64,000 nucleotides of DNA from CAVVIO01 sp963748095 (GCA_963748095.1 CAVVIO010000070.1:1-64000); one strand, 5' to 3'. Positions 1-9,866 are shown, counted from the first letter of the stretch. The notes: generated from the sequence alone by a model not told the origin. Numbers and translations: made by a program.

Positions 1-950
1 ATACCCCCACATGGACAAAAGAAGTTTATGGTACTGCCGGCACCCAGATGTACTCCGATTTGGCCGATGTTGAAAAAAGCATGCAACGGGCTAAAGATCA
101 GGGGATGGCTGTTGATCTCGATTTTCATTATTCCGACACATGGGCCGATCCGGGTAATCAGCAACCACCTGCTGTCTGGAAGAATATTACCGACCTGGGA
201 GTTTTGAAGGATTCTGTTTATAACTATACTTACAAAACATTACAATATCTGAACAGCAAAGGACTGATGCCGGAAATGGTACAGATAGGGAATGAAATTA
301 ATTGCGGGATGCTGATTACCGGTACAAATCCCGGATTTCCCGATCTAAATGCATGCAATGGAAACTGGAAAAACCTGGGTGACGTCATTAATGAAGGAAT
401 ACGTGCAGTGCGTGATGTATCTGCAAATTCAACTGTAAAATCTCTTGTATTATTACATGTTGCCGATCCGAAGAATGTGCAGTGGTGGTTCGACAACATT
501 ACCTCTCAGGGCAAAGTCACCGATTTTGATGTGGTAGGATTTTCATATTATCCCATTTGGCATACAACCGTTTCTTTTAACGACCTGCCTGCTCTTATTA
601 CAACTATTAAAAACAGGTATAACAAGAAGGTGATGATCCTTGAAACGGCATATCCATGGACAGCATCCGGGGATGATAATTACACCAATTCTTTCGGGAG
701 CCAGACACCCCTTCAGGGATTTCCATATACCGTAACCGGTCAGTACGATTTACTTAAAACACTAACTCAAAACCTGATTCAGGCTGGCGGATACGGAATT
801 ATTTACTGGGAACCCGATTGGATAACCTCGCAAATGAAAGACCTGTGGGGTACCGGCTCATCCTGGGAAAACAATACCTTTTTCGATTTTAATGGTAATA
901 CCCTTCCCTCGATCAATTATATGACTTATCCTTATGATTTCCCCAAATAA
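1..950 (+). CDS. GH53 arabinogalactan endo-beta-1,4-galactanase, 5' end outside window
   Basis: Secreted-type endo-galactanase that would cut beta-1,4-galactan side chains of pectin. The frame is open back to the first base of the window, so the ATG at 48 is internal and the signal peptide and first beta-strands are missing. Seen: the GH53 hallmark FHYSDTWADPGNQ (about codons 26-38 counted from the ATG at 48), the acid/base glutamate in QIGNEIN (Glu codon at 294-296) and the nucleophile glutamate in VMILETAYPW near codon 202. The C-terminus ends with the family's usual TYPYDFPK-like tail and a TAA at 948-950. It lies 20 nt before a GH5-like gene and upstream of a GH2 gene on the same strand, so the three are probably co-transcribed. 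No SusC/SusD pair is visible because the window begins here. Family assignment is very safe; exact specificity is inferred from the family. Confidence 0.93.
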   Translation, partial: TPTWTKEVYGTAGTQMYSDLADVEKSMQRAKDQGMAVDLDFHYSDTWADPGNQQPPAVWKNITDLGVLKDSVYNYTYKTLQYLNSKGLMPEMVQIGNEINCGMLITGTNPGFPDLNACNGNWKNLGDVINEGIRAVRDVSANSTVKSLVLLHVADPKNVQWWFDNITSQGKVTDFDVVGFSYYPIWHTTVSFNDLPALITTIKNRYNKKVMILETAYPWTASGDDNYTNSFGSQTPLQGFPYTVTGQYDLLKTLTQNLIQAGGYGIIYWEPDWITSQMKDLWGTGSSWENNTFFDFNGNTLPSINYMTYPYDFPK

Positions 951-970
951 AAATCATAAAAAAACATCGA

Positions 971-3574
971 ATGATTATTAAGCCAGCAGCAACAGTTAAG
1001 AGCATTAAAATAGCAACTTTAATAGCTTTTACTTTCTTAATATCGTTGTCAATACAAGCCCAGCGAACAAATGCCGGATCCTCTAAGAATATTCCTGTTT
1101 ATGTCGATAAAGACGGGATTATGAGATGGAGTAAGGATAATACGGCTGTATCACTTTTCGGAGTTAATTATACAGTGCCTTTTGCCTATTCATACAGGGC
1201 TCTTAACGACCTGGGCATTTCACATGAAAAAGCCATTGATGAAGATGTATATCACTTTGCACGTCTTGGTTTCGATGCTTTCCGGGTACATGTCTGGGAT
1301 TGTGAGATCAGCGATACCATGGGGAATCTGCTCGACAACGATCATCTCAGGCTTTTTGATTATCTGTTGAAAAAATTAGAAGAACGAGGAATAAAAATCA
1401 TTATTACACCTATTGCCTATTGGGGCGACGGTTATCCCGAACCTGATCAGAAAACGCCGGGTTTTTCCACTAAATACGGAAAAGAAAAATGCCTGACCGA
1501 TTCCAATGCCATCAGGGCGCAGGAAAGATACCTGTTTCAGTTTATTAATCATGTAAATGTTTATACGGGAATATCTTATAAAGACGATCCCGATATTATT
1601 GCTTTTGAAGTATGTAACGAACCACATCATAAGGGAACGCTTGAAGAAACTACAAATTTCATAAACCTGATGGTAAAGGCCATCAGAAATACGGGTTGTA
1701 AGAAACCGGTTTTTTATAACATAAGCCATAGTATTAATCTGGCCGATGCCTATTTCAATGCCAATATCCAGGGAGGCACTTTTCAATGGTATCCCACCGG
1801 TTTGGTGAGTGGACACGAACAAAAGGGAAATTACCTGCCCAATGTGAACAAGTACCCTATCCCGTATACAGATGATCCGAAGTTTAGCAAAATGGCCAGG
1901 ATGGTATATGAATTTGATGCTGCCGATATCGGAGGTTCTTACATGTATCCGTATATGGCTAAAAGTTTCCGGGAGACAGGTTTTCAGTTTGCCACCCAAT
2001 TTGCATACGATCCCATGGAACTGGCGTATGCCAACACGGAATATACAACACATTATGTAAACCTTGCTTTTGCCCCAAAGAAAGCGCTGAGTCTGAAAAT
2101 TGCCGGAGAAGCTTTTCATAAACTGCCAACAGGTAAAAAATTCGGCGGGTATCCGAATGACTCCGTATTCGATGTTTTCAGGGTAAGCTATAAAAATGAC
2201 CTTTCGGAAATGGTAACATATGAAAAATTCATGTATTCCAATTCTACAGCAACTGTTCCTCCGGCCCCCGGAAAATTGAAAGAAATTGCGGGTTATGGAA
2301 ATTCTTCAGTTGTTCAGTATCCCGGGTGCGGAGCTTATTTTCTGGATAAACTCGAAGACGGAGTGTGGAGGCTGGAATTAATGCCCGATGATATGTGGGT
2401 CAGGGATCCTTTTGAGCGGGCAAGTCCCAGGAAAGAAGTTTCGGTCATTATCTGGAATAAATGGCCCATGACAATTGATTTACCCGATCTTGGTGATCAA
2501 TTCACTTTCACTGCCCTGAATAAGGGAAACGGCAGGAGTGGTGAAGCAGTAAATAAAACTATGGAAATTACTCCGGGGACTTATCTGATTATCCGGAAAG
2601 GAAAAGCCACAAAATGGAAAGGGGACGACAAGTGGAGAAACATCACTCTGGATGAATTTGCAGCTCCTTCAACCACATGTAAAAAAACGTATGTATTGCA
2701 TAAACCGCCTGAAGAGGTAACTGCTGGACAACCGGTAAGTATTGAGGTAAAAGTTGTGACACCTGTAGCACCAGATTCTGTAATGTTATATGTTTTTGGA
2801 AGGAGATGGCGACCTGACAGGATAATAATGCGAAAAACAAAAGCATATACGTATACGGCTGAGATAGATTCTAATCTGGTAAAAGAAGGATTTCTGGACT
2901 ATTATATTACCCTGGCACAGAATGAAAAATACTACACCTATCCCTCAGGAAATGAAGGGAAACCCGGTGACTGGGACTTCTATGATCTGTATCCTTATTC
3001 TATAAAAGTGGTTAACCCTTCATTTCCTTTATGTCTGTTTAATGCTGAAAATGATAGCAGGCGAATAGTTGGTTCCCGTAGTTTTTTCAGCTTTAAAACA
3101 ATCCCTTCCGCAGATAATTGTGGAACGGATTTAAAAGTTAATGTGGGTAATCTCGATACAGAAGAACACGATTTTTCGTTCAAATTCTTTTTTGGTGATA
3201 AAATCAAAGCAAGGCATAACGATCTTAATTCCTGCAATGAAATTGTATTGCATGGTAATTCCTTATCCGGAAAATCCTTTCCGGTACAGATAGCATTGGT
3301 TATGGACGATGGAATTGCCTATGGAGGAACAGTTATGCTTCAACCCGATAAAGATGAATATATACTTCTCATACGGGATCTGAAAAAAGTAAAGACTGTA
3401 GACCTGCCTGAAGCATATCCGGTGTTTATGCCGTATTATTTTGAAAACAATTCAGATGAACCCTTCAACATCAACAGGATCGAAAACCTGCAGATTTCTG
3501 TCGGGCCGGGTATTCCGGAGAGCGAATATGCGCAAGCCCATGTTTTTATACTGAAAAATGTAATTCTTAAATAA
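971..3574 (+). CDS. secreted GH5-like (clan GH-A) glycoside hydrolase with long C-terminal region
   Basis: 867-residue exported protein; residues 10-31 form a signal peptide ending in SIQAQ. Residues about 55-400 form a clan-A TIM barrel: FRVHVWD near 105, the acid/base motif EVCNEPHH (Glu217) and a second catalytic glutamate in MVYEFDAAD (Glu314). The ~450 residues after the barrel contain beta-rich segments that look like a barrel-associated sandwich domain and one or two Ig-like modules, with no carbohydrate-binding module I can name. It sits between GH53 and GH2 genes, 28 nt before the latter, so it probably acts on the same glycan at the cell surface. The substrate is not readable from sequence: mannan, galactan or glucan are all possible, and the GH5 subfamily is undetermined. 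The ATG at 971 has a plausible n-region (KPAATVKSIK) before the hydrophobic core. Confidence 0.8.
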   Translation: MIIKPAATVKSIKIATLIAFTFLISLSIQAQRTNAGSSKNIPVYVDKDGIMRWSKDNTAVSLFGVNYTVPFAYSYRALNDLGISHEKAIDEDVYHFARLGFDAFRVHVWDCEISDTMGNLLDNDHLRLFDYLLKKLEERGIKIIITPIAYWGDGYPEPDQKTPGFSTKYGKEKCLTDSNAIRAQERYLFQFINHVNVYTGISYKDDPDIIAFEVCNEPHHKGTLEETTNFINLMVKAIRNTGCKKPVFYNISHSINLADAYFNANIQGGTFQWYPTGLVSGHEQKGNYLPNVNKYPIPYTDDPKFSKMARMVYEFDAADIGGSYMYPYMAKSFRETGFQFATQFAYDPMELAYANTEYTTHYVNLAFAPKKALSLKIAGEAFHKLPTGKKFGGYPNDSVFDVFRVSYKNDLSEMVTYEKFMYSNSTATVPPAPGKLKEIAGYGNSSVVQYPGCGAYFLDKLEDGVWRLELMPDDMWVRDPFERASPRKEVSVIIWNKWPMTIDLPDLGDQFTFTALNKGNGRSGEAVNKTMEITPGTYLIIRKGKATKWKGDDKWRNITLDEFAAPSTTCKKTYVLHKPPEEVTAGQPVSIEVKVVTPVAPDSVMLYVFGRRWRPDRIIMRKTKAYTYTAEIDSNLVKEGFLDYYITLAQNEKYYTYPSGNEGKPGDWDFYDLYPYSIKVVNPSFPLCLFNAENDSRRIVGSRSFFSFKTIPSADNCGTDLKVNVGNLDTEEHDFSFKFFFGDKIKARHNDLNSCNEIVLHGNSLSGKSFPVQIALVMDDGIAYGGTVMLQPDKDEYILLIRDLKKVKTVDLPEAYPVFMPYYFENNSDEPFNINRIENLQISVGPGIPESEYAQAHVFILKNVILK

Positions 3575-3602
3575 AGCGAAACCTGCTAAATATAGATTAA
3601 TT

Positions 3603-6008
3603 ATGAAAACAAAGAAGTTCTTATTCATTTCAATTCAAATAATTGTATTTATCCTTTTTTTTTCGTGTTCATTGCACAAAGGCAATAAAGCGATACTGCA
3701 CGGTTATGTTAATTTTAACCCTGACTGGGAATTTGTCAGGGATATGGATACCACCATACAGCCACAATTATTTTTACAGAGTGATACTTCAGAAATTAAA
3801 TGGGAAAATGTTCAACTGCCGCATACAGCCCATATCGAGCCAAAGGTGATCACAGGAAAACAATGGCAGGGATATTGTTTTTACCGGAAATTTTTCAAAC
3901 TTTCTTCTGAATATAAGGATAAACACATTGGCATTAAATTCGAAGCGGCCATGCAGGTAGCGGATGTTTATCTGAACGGAAAATACATCACCACGCATTC
4001 AGGAGGGTATTTGCCTTTTTATATTGATATTACCAATAAAATAAAATTCGGACAGGAAAATTGTATTCTTGTCAGGTTAAACAATCTCGATAATCCCGAA
4101 GTTCCTCCTGGAAAACCCCTGGCTGATCTTGATTTTAATTATTACAGCGGTATATACCGGAACGCCTATCTGGTTGTAAAGAATAAAATTCATATATCCG
4201 ATCCCATTCGTGCAGCGCGTGTAGCGGGTGGGGGACTGTTAGTAAGTTACAGTGATGTTACAGATACATCTGCAATGGTTCATGTAAATATCGATGTGCA
4301 GAATGATAATTCCCAAACAAGCGGGGTGAAAGCAAGTATTGTATTAAGGGACACAAATAATGCCGTTATTGCATCCGGTGTATCCGGTATGGAACCGGTG
4401 GAGCACGGGAATCATAAAATATTTACAGAAACGTTAAAAGTTTCAAATCCGCAACTTTGGTCTCCTTCCAATCCTTATTTATACAGACTTTCAGCGCGGA
4501 TAATTGATAGTAATAAAGATACTTTGGATAGTCAGAATATCAGGATAGGGATACGCACTTTTTCATTTAGCGCCGAAAAGGGGTTTGTCCTTAACGGGAA
4601 AAAGGTTAAGATAAGGGGCACCAACCGTCATCAGGAATACCCTTATATCGGCTATGCTTTGTCGGATAATGCCAATTACCGCGATGCATATAAAATTAAA
4701 GAGGCCGGATTTAATTTTGTACGTAGTTCCCATTATCCTCAATCTCCTTCATTTCTTGATGCCTGTGATGAGTTGGGAATTATGGTGATGAATTCCATTC
4801 CGGGCTGGCAATTCTTTGGCGATTCCGTATTTCAGCAAAACAGCATCAGCGATGTAAGGAACATGGTTAGGCGGGACCGTAACCATCCCGGTATTGTGCT
4901 GTGGGAAGCTTCGTTGAATGAATCGGGAATGTCTGTTCCATTCATGGAAAAAGCACATGAAGCAGTACATGAAGAATTACCTGTAAAGGATGTATATACC
5001 TGTGGTTGGATAGATACTGTCTACAACGTTTTTGTACCGGCACGTCAGCATGCAAAGCCACCCTACTACTGGAATCATTATTCAAAAAACAAACCGTTAC
5101 TTATATCCGAGTATGGCGACTGGGAATATTATGCACAAAATGCAGGATTCAACCAGAAAGAATTCTCCGACCTTACCGAAACTGAACGGACTTCGCGTCA
5201 GTTAAGGGGGGACGGACAAAAACGGCTTGCCCAGCAGGCCCTTAATTTTCAGGAAGCACATAACAGCAATCTTCAGGGACCGGCTGTAGGGGATGCCAAC
5301 TGGCTGATGTACGATTATAACCGGGGCTATGCTCCGGATTTAGAGACTTCAGGTATCAGGGATATAGTAAGGTTACCCAAGTTCGCCTTTTACTTTTACC
5401 AGAGTCAGGCTGATGCATCCGGCGGATCATTGCCATATTTTTACAAGCCGGTAATATTCATAGCCAATTACTGGAATGATCCTTCTTATAAAGTTGTAAA
5501 GGTATACAGTAATTGCGATGAAGTGGAATTACAACTGAATGGTAAGACAATAGACCGCAGGAAACCCGATACGGATAAATTTTCTACCAACCTGTCGCAT
5601 CCGCCTTTTACTTTTAAGTTACCTGAGTTTAAACCCGGAACTATTAAAGCAATCGGCTATATTAATGCTAAAAAAGTCGTTGAAACGGAACGAATCACCC
5701 CGGGAGAGCCGGCTAAACTTCAGTTGAGAATTGATTATAGCGGCAAAGAACTTCTTGCAGGATGTAATGATGTTGTTTTTGTTTACGCTTCTGTTTGCGA
5801 TTCAAACGGTACAGTTATTCCCGGAGATAAAAGACCTGTTTCGTTTTCTGTGGAAGGAGATGCAATACTGACAGGTTCGAATCCGGTTCCGGCAGAAGCC
5901 GGGATAGCTGCCATATTATTAAAGGCTGGAAATGATCCTGGTACCATTAAGATCACAGCAACTGCGTCTGGTTTGACAAGTGCAGAAACAGAGACGGCTA
6001 TTAAATAG
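3603..6008 (+). CDS. GH2 beta-galactosidase-like lipoprotein
   Basis: 801 residues. The N-terminus is a lipoprotein signal with lipobox FFSC (Cys about 22), so it is probably membrane-anchored in periplasm or at the surface. Domains in order: jelly-roll sugar-binding domain (about 40-200), Ig-like GH2 domain (about 205-320), TIM barrel (about 325-600) and a DUF4982/Ig-like tail (VYSNCDEVELQLNGK onward). The catalytic acid/base is Glu440 in LWEASLNESG and the nucleophile Glu503 in LLISEYGDWE, both as in GH2. With GH53 upstream the natural role is hydrolysis of galacto-oligosaccharides released by the galactanase; this role is inferred from context. GH2 also contains glucuronidases and mannosidases, so the sugar specificity is not certain. 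Last gene of the + strand run. Confidence 0.88.
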   Translation: MKTKKFLFISIQIIVFILFFSCSLHKGNKAILHGYVNFNPDWEFVRDMDTTIQPQLFLQSDTSEIKWENVQLPHTAHIEPKVITGKQWQGYCFYRKFFKLSSEYKDKHIGIKFEAAMQVADVYLNGKYITTHSGGYLPFYIDITNKIKFGQENCILVRLNNLDNPEVPPGKPLADLDFNYYSGIYRNAYLVVKNKIHISDPIRAARVAGGGLLVSYSDVTDTSAMVHVNIDVQNDNSQTSGVKASIVLRDTNNAVIASGVSGMEPVEHGNHKIFTETLKVSNPQLWSPSNPYLYRLSARIIDSNKDTLDSQNIRIGIRTFSFSAEKGFVLNGKKVKIRGTNRHQEYPYIGYALSDNANYRDAYKIKEAGFNFVRSSHYPQSPSFLDACDELGIMVMNSIPGWQFFGDSVFQQNSISDVRNMVRRDRNHPGIVLWEASLNESGMSVPFMEKAHEAVHEELPVKDVYTCGWIDTVYNVFVPARQHAKPPYYWNHYSKNKPLLISEYGDWEYYAQNAGFNQKEFSDLTETERTSRQLRGDGQKRLAQQALNFQEAHNSNLQGPAVGDANWLMYDYNRGYAPDLETSGIRDIVRLPKFAFYFYQSQADASGGSLPYFYKPVIFIANYWNDPSYKVVKVYSNCDEVELQLNGKTIDRRKPDTDKFSTNLSHPPFTFKLPEFKPGTIKAIGYINAKKVVETERITPGEPAKLQLRIDYSGKELLAGCNDVVFVYASVCDSNGTVIPGDKRPVSFSVEGDAILTGSNPVPAEAGIAAILLKAGNDPGTIKITATASGLTSAETETAIK

Positions 6009-6171
6009 ATCATCATTTAAGGTTGTTATTCTTTATGGAATACCGATCATCTTGATGATATTATCTCATAGCATAAGGTTTCTTCATTTTATAACGAGAG
6101 ATCGCCCGAAAAGCCTTTGCGAAACTTTGTGGATTCTTTGCGTAATAATTATAAATGGCTGTTACGCTGAG

Positions 6172-6190
6172 TTCCGACATTTTGTCGGAA
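6172..6190. terminator. 7-bp hairpin, possible weak terminator
   Basis: TTCCGAC at 6172-6178 pairs perfectly with GTCGGAA at 6184-6190 across a 5-nt ATTTT loop. It lies 160 nt after the GH2 stop. There is no clean T-run directly after it on either strand, so termination is only a guess; it may be part of a dispersed intergenic repeat. Confidence 0.3.
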
Positions 6191-6310
6191 CGCTAAGTGA
6201 TCGCAAAGCTAGCAAAGAAAAGAATTGTAATTTTTTCATCAACTTTCTTCTTTTTGTTGCATGTAGGCTTTCTGTTAATAGTGAAAATTTAGCCTTAAAA
6301 TAAGGGACTT

Positions 6311-6398
6311 TCATTTCTAGTAAGGAATTGAGTCATTTCTAGTAAGGAAATGGATCACTTCTAGTAAGGAATTGAATCATTCCCAGTAAGGAAATAAG
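6311..6398. repeat. four-copy 22-bp tandem repeat
   Basis: Four adjacent 22-nt units start at 6311, 6333, 6355 and 6377 with no indels. Each carries the core CTAGTAAGGAA (CCAGTAAGGAA in the last). The first three are nearly identical and the fourth has drifted. The exact 22-nt period (about two helical turns) is directly visible. The repeat lies between two convergent genes, so a promoter-operator role is unlikely. Confidence 0.85.
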
Positions 6399-6457
6399 GA
6401 AACAGGTCATTGATTGGATAATGGAACCGGCAACTAATTGCAAACAAATAAATTAAA

Positions 6458-8299
6458 TCATTTAAACTGGATATCGTGAAGTTTTTTGAATTCCCCGTTT
6501 AATGACAAGAGTTCATCGTACTTTCCGCTTTCAATAATTCTCCCCTGAAAAAGCACATGTATTTCATCCACATTCCGAATAGTCGACAAGCGGTGTGCGA
6601 TCACTATGCTGGTGCGGTCTTTCATAAGGCGGTCGATGGCATCCTGAACCAGCCTTTCCGATTCGGTATCGAGTGCTGAGGTAGCCTCATCGAGAATAAG
6701 AATGGGAGGGTTTTTCAGTATGGCCCGTGCAATACTTAATCGTTGGCGCTGACCTCCTGAAAGCTTGCTTCCGCGGTCGCCGATATTTGTTTCGTACCCC
6801 TTTTCCGTGGCCATAATAAATTCATGAGCATTTGCCACTTTTGCCGCATTTATCACTTCTTCTTCAGTAACGTTTTTTTCACCGAATGCAATGTTATTGA
6901 ATATGTTATCGTTGAACAGGATTGGCTCCTGGTTCACTATTCCGAAAAGATCCCGGAGTCCTTTAATACTCATGTTTCTGACATCTACTCCATCAATGGT
7001 AATGCTGCCTTTTTCAACATCGTAAAAACGCGGCAGCAGATCAACCAGTGTCGACTTTCCCGAACCCGACTGGCCTACAAGTGCCACCGTCTTTCCTTTT
7101 TTTATTTGAATGTTGATGTTCTTCAGCACATATTCTTCATTGTATCTGAACGAAACATCATTATATTCAACTTCTTTATTGAAACCGTCCGGTTTTACAG
7201 GCGAGGGTGGATTCACAATTTTATTTACCGCCATCAGGATGCGGTCGATACGGTCCATGGAAGCCAGTCCTTTCTGGATGTTATAAAAAGCGGACGAAAA
7301 TGCTTTTGTCGGGTTTATTATATTGTAAAACAAAACAAGATAAACCAGAAATTCCTCACGGTCGAGAGCGCTGCGGTTACCAAGTATCAGGTTGCCACCG
7401 AAAATCATAACCACCACAACGATAATGGTGCCGAGAAATTCGCTGATCGGACTGGCAAGTTGATGCCGGCTCATAACTTTATTCATTATGCCCCTGTATT
7501 CCTCATTTTGCTTTATTTGCTTGCCGCTCATCATTTCTTCAGCATTAAAAGCTTTGACAATCCGCAGGCCTCCCAGAGTTTCTTCCATTGTCGAAAGTAT
7601 TTCTCCCATTTTATTCTGTCCGCGCAGGGAAGCTTTTCGTAGCTTTTTTCCAATGATGCCAATAATACTACCGGCAACAGGGAAAAGTATAAAAACAAAC
7701 AGGGTAAGCTGCCAGCTCATGTATACCATTGCCAGAATGGTAAGAGTAATAATAATAGGATTTTTAAAAAACATGTCGAGCGATGTCATAATCGAATTCT
7801 CAACTTCGGCCACATCGCCCGTTACCCGGGCCATGATATCGCCTTTTCTTTCTTCGCTGAAAAAGCCAATAGGAAGTGCAATCACTTTTTTATACATCCG
7901 GTTCCTGATATCCCGGACTACACCGTTTCGTATAAAAACCATGGTAAGACTTGCCAGGTAGGTAAATCCGGTTTTGAACAAAACCATGATGATAAAAAAT
8001 GCACTTATAAATATTAGGGCAGTCAGAGCGCCATGCTCGTTAGATAGATGTTGAATAAATGCATAAATATTATTCATCAAAACTTCTTTTGGTATTTTCG
8101 GGGGAAAGAAAGAAATATCGACGTGTTGCATTTTATAGATCGCGTTATCGCTTCTCAGCAGGATCTTTAACAACGGTATCATGGTAAAGAAAGAGAATAT
8201 TCCGAATATTGCACCAAGGAAGTTAAAAACAACATTGAGGATTATACTTGTTTTATAGGGAGGAAGAAATTTTCGAAAAATTTTTATAGCATCTCTCAT
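6458..8299 (-). CDS. ABC exporter, fused membrane and ATPase domains (MsbA/lipid exporter type)
   Basis: 613-residue half-transporter that would act as a homodimer in the inner membrane, most likely flipping a lipid-linked or hydrophobic substrate. Residues 1-340 hold six membrane helices (the first near 20-40). The ATPase domain follows: Walker A GQSGSGKST, signature LSGGQRQR, Walker B ILILDEATSALD and the switch histidine in VIAHRLST. All key residues are intact. The gene starts 2 nt after the purB stop on the same strand, so both are probably on one transcript. The pairing with purB is not functionally informative. Substrate is inferred from the general MsbA-like layout only. Confidence 0.9.
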   Translation of the reverse strand: MRDAIKIFRKFLPPYKTSIILNVVFNFLGAIFGIFSFFTMIPLLKILLRSDNAIYKMQHVDISFFPPKIPKEVLMNNIYAFIQHLSNEHGALTALIFISAFFIIMVLFKTGFTYLASLTMVFIRNGVVRDIRNRMYKKVIALPIGFFSEERKGDIMARVTGDVAEVENSIMTSLDMFFKNPIIITLTILAMVYMSWQLTLFVFILFPVAGSIIGIIGKKLRKASLRGQNKMGEILSTMEETLGGLRIVKAFNAEEMMSGKQIKQNEEYRGIMNKVMSRHQLASPISEFLGTIIVVVVMIFGGNLILGNRSALDREEFLVYLVLFYNIINPTKAFSSAFYNIQKGLASMDRIDRILMAVNKIVNPPSPVKPDGFNKEVEYNDVSFRYNEEYVLKNINIQIKKGKTVALVGQSGSGKSTLVDLLPRFYDVEKGSITIDGVDVRNMSIKGLRDLFGIVNQEPILFNDNIFNNIAFGEKNVTEEEVINAAKVANAHEFIMATEKGYETNIGDRGSKLSGGQRQRLSIARAILKNPPILILDEATSALDTESERLVQDAIDRLMKDRTSIVIAHRLSTIRNVDEIHVLFQGRIIESGKYDELLSLNGEFKKLHDIQFK

Positions 8300-8301
8300 A
8301 A

Positions 8302-9645
8302 TTATATTCCCGTGTAATTTGAAGGTGTAATTGCCCGTAATTCATTTTTCACTTCTTTGCTGATTTTTAAAGTATCTATAAAAGCGGCTATCTTTTCTCC
8401 GGTAATCTTTTCATTGGTCCGTGTCAATTCCAGTAAAGCTTCATAAGGTTTCGGATAACCTTCGCGTCGCAGGATGGTCTGAATGGCTTCTGCAACCACG
8501 CTCCAGTTTGACTCTAGATCAGCATCTATTTTTTCTTTATTGAGTAATAATTTTTCCAGACCTTTCAGCAACGATTTGCAGGCTATTATTCCATGAGCCA
8601 GCGGGACGCCTATATTACGTATTACTGTAGAATCAGTGAGATCGCGCTGAAGTCGTGATACGGGCAACTTACCAGCCATATGCTGTAAAAAGGAATTAGC
8701 AACACCAAGATTTCCTTCTGCGTTTTCAAAATCGATAGGATTGACCTTATGTGGCATTGCCGATGAACCGATCTCTCCGGCTTTAATTTTTTGTTTAAAG
8801 TAATCCATCGAAATGTAGGTCCAGAAGTCGCGGCATAAATCAAGAAGAATGGTATTGATACGGCTGATAGCATGGAAGGAAGCGGCCAGGTTGTCGTAAT
8901 GTTCAATCTGGGTGGTGGTCTGCAATCTTTCCAGGCCAAGGGCATCCTTTACAAAGTTATTGGCGAAATCTTTCCAGTCGGTTCCGGGGTAGGCTACTTT
9001 ATGGGCGTTCAGATTGCCGGTAGCTCCGCCAAATTTCGCCGATATGGGAATCTGTTTCAGTTGTTCAATCTGGGCATTAAGCCTTTCAATAAAAACCCGG
9101 ATTTCTTTTCCAAGCCGGGTAGGAGAGGCAGGCTGACCATGTGTGCGTGCCAGCATTGGAACATTTTCCCATTCCTGACTTAGTTCGACAAGCTTATCCA
9201 TGATTTCCTGCAATTGAGGATAGATCAGATCTTTCAATACTTCCTTATAGGAAAGCGGAACGGCTGTATTGTTTATATCCTGCGAAGTCAGTCCGAAATG
9301 AATGAATTCTTTAAATGCACTTATTCCAAGAGTATCGAATTTTTCCTTGAGGTAATACTCCACGGCTTTTACATCGTGGTTGGTTATTTTTTCAATTTCT
9401 TTAATGTGTTTGGCATCCTCCGGTGTAAATTCTTGATATAACTTTCTGAGTGATGAAAAATCATTTTTATTAAATTCTTTTAATTGGGGGATCGGCAAAT
9501 TACACAGGGCAATGAAATATTCAACTTCGACCCTGATACGGTATCTGATTAGTCCGAACTCCGAAAAATAGGGAGACAATGCTGCTGTTTTATTTCGATA
9601 TCTGCCATCTACCGGAGATATTGCAGTTAGTTCGTTTAATTGCAT
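8302..9645 (-). CDS. purB: adenylosuccinate lyase
   Basis: Purine biosynthesis enzyme that releases fumarate from SAICAR and adenylosuccinate in the cytosol. About 447 residues, the usual length in Bacteroidota. The fumarase/ASL signature SSAMPHKVNPIDFENAEGN carries the flexible catalytic-loop serines, and HGQPASPTR and TSQDINNTA are the other family active-site segments. The start is set at the ATG at 9645 (MQLNELTAISPVDGRYR), where homologues start; an 11-codon in-frame extension to a GTG at 9678 is possible but adds nothing family-like. First gene of a two-gene unit with the ABC exporter. Confidence 0.95.
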   Translation of the reverse strand: MQLNELTAISPVDGRYRNKTAALSPYFSEFGLIRYRIRVEVEYFIALCNLPIPQLKEFNKNDFSSLRKLYQEFTPEDAKHIKEIEKITNHDVKAVEYYLKEKFDTLGISAFKEFIHFGLTSQDINNTAVPLSYKEVLKDLIYPQLQEIMDKLVELSQEWENVPMLARTHGQPASPTRLGKEIRVFIERLNAQIEQLKQIPISAKFGGATGNLNAHKVAYPGTDWKDFANNFVKDALGLERLQTTTQIEHYDNLAASFHAISRINTILLDLCRDFWTYISMDYFKQKIKAGEIGSSAMPHKVNPIDFENAEGNLGVANSFLQHMAGKLPVSRLQRDLTDSTVIRNIGVPLAHGIIACKSLLKGLEKLLLNKEKIDADLESNWSVVAEAIQTILRREGYPKPYEALLELTRTNEKITGEKIAAFIDTLKISKEVKNELRAITPSNYTGI

Positions 9646-9813
9646 GTTCAAAGTTATTTGCTCAATTGTTGAGCCCACAAAGTTAGAAAAAAAACCCGAC
9701 CTGCTCTTTACAGTGAAGATAAAAAGATTTTCAAGGACTCCCCATAATGATTCTATTTTAACATTAAGTTTTACACCAGTTTATTGAAAAGGTGATTATT
9801 TAAAAATTGTTCC

Positions 9814-9821
9814 TAATTTTG
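9814..9821 (+). promoter_or_regulatory. Bacteroidota -7 box TAATTTTG
   Basis: TAATTTTG matches the TAnnTTTG -7 consensus exactly and lies 46 nt before the ATG at 9867. A TTG at 9784-9786 could be the -33 element, although the 27-nt gap is longer than usual. The box lies inside the upstream extension of the open frame, which supports the internal ATG at 9867 as the true start. Confidence 0.4.
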
Positions 9822-9866
9822 AGGCAACGAACAACGGATAATATTTATCCGGATAAATTCAACATT

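Larger units (their letters stand above)
6009..6457. other. convergent intergenic region with short repeats
   Basis: 449 nt between the 3' ends of the GH2 gene (+) and the ABC transporter (-). No credible gene: the open frames here have no family resemblance and unnatural composition. It holds a perfect 7-bp hairpin (6172-6190), scattered degenerate TTTGCG/CGCAAAG words, and an exact 22-bp-period tandem repeat (6311-6398). Both are listed separately. Confidence 0.7.

Noticed and set aside
1376..2119. 247-codon minus frame inside the GH5-like gene
   Set aside because: Antisense shadow over the catalytic domain; no motif.
5870..5890. tRNA-like GGTTCGAATCC word
   Set aside because: Lies in frame inside the GH2 coding sequence and no cloverleaf can be drawn around it.
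5980..6303. 107-codon open frame after the GH2 gene
   Set aside because: Overlaps the GH2 end, runs through the hairpin and degenerate repeats, has no family pattern.
6824..7642. 272-codon + frame opposite the ABC exporter
   Set aside because: Antisense shadow of a clear ABC gene; Phe/His/Tyr-rich composition unlike a real protein.
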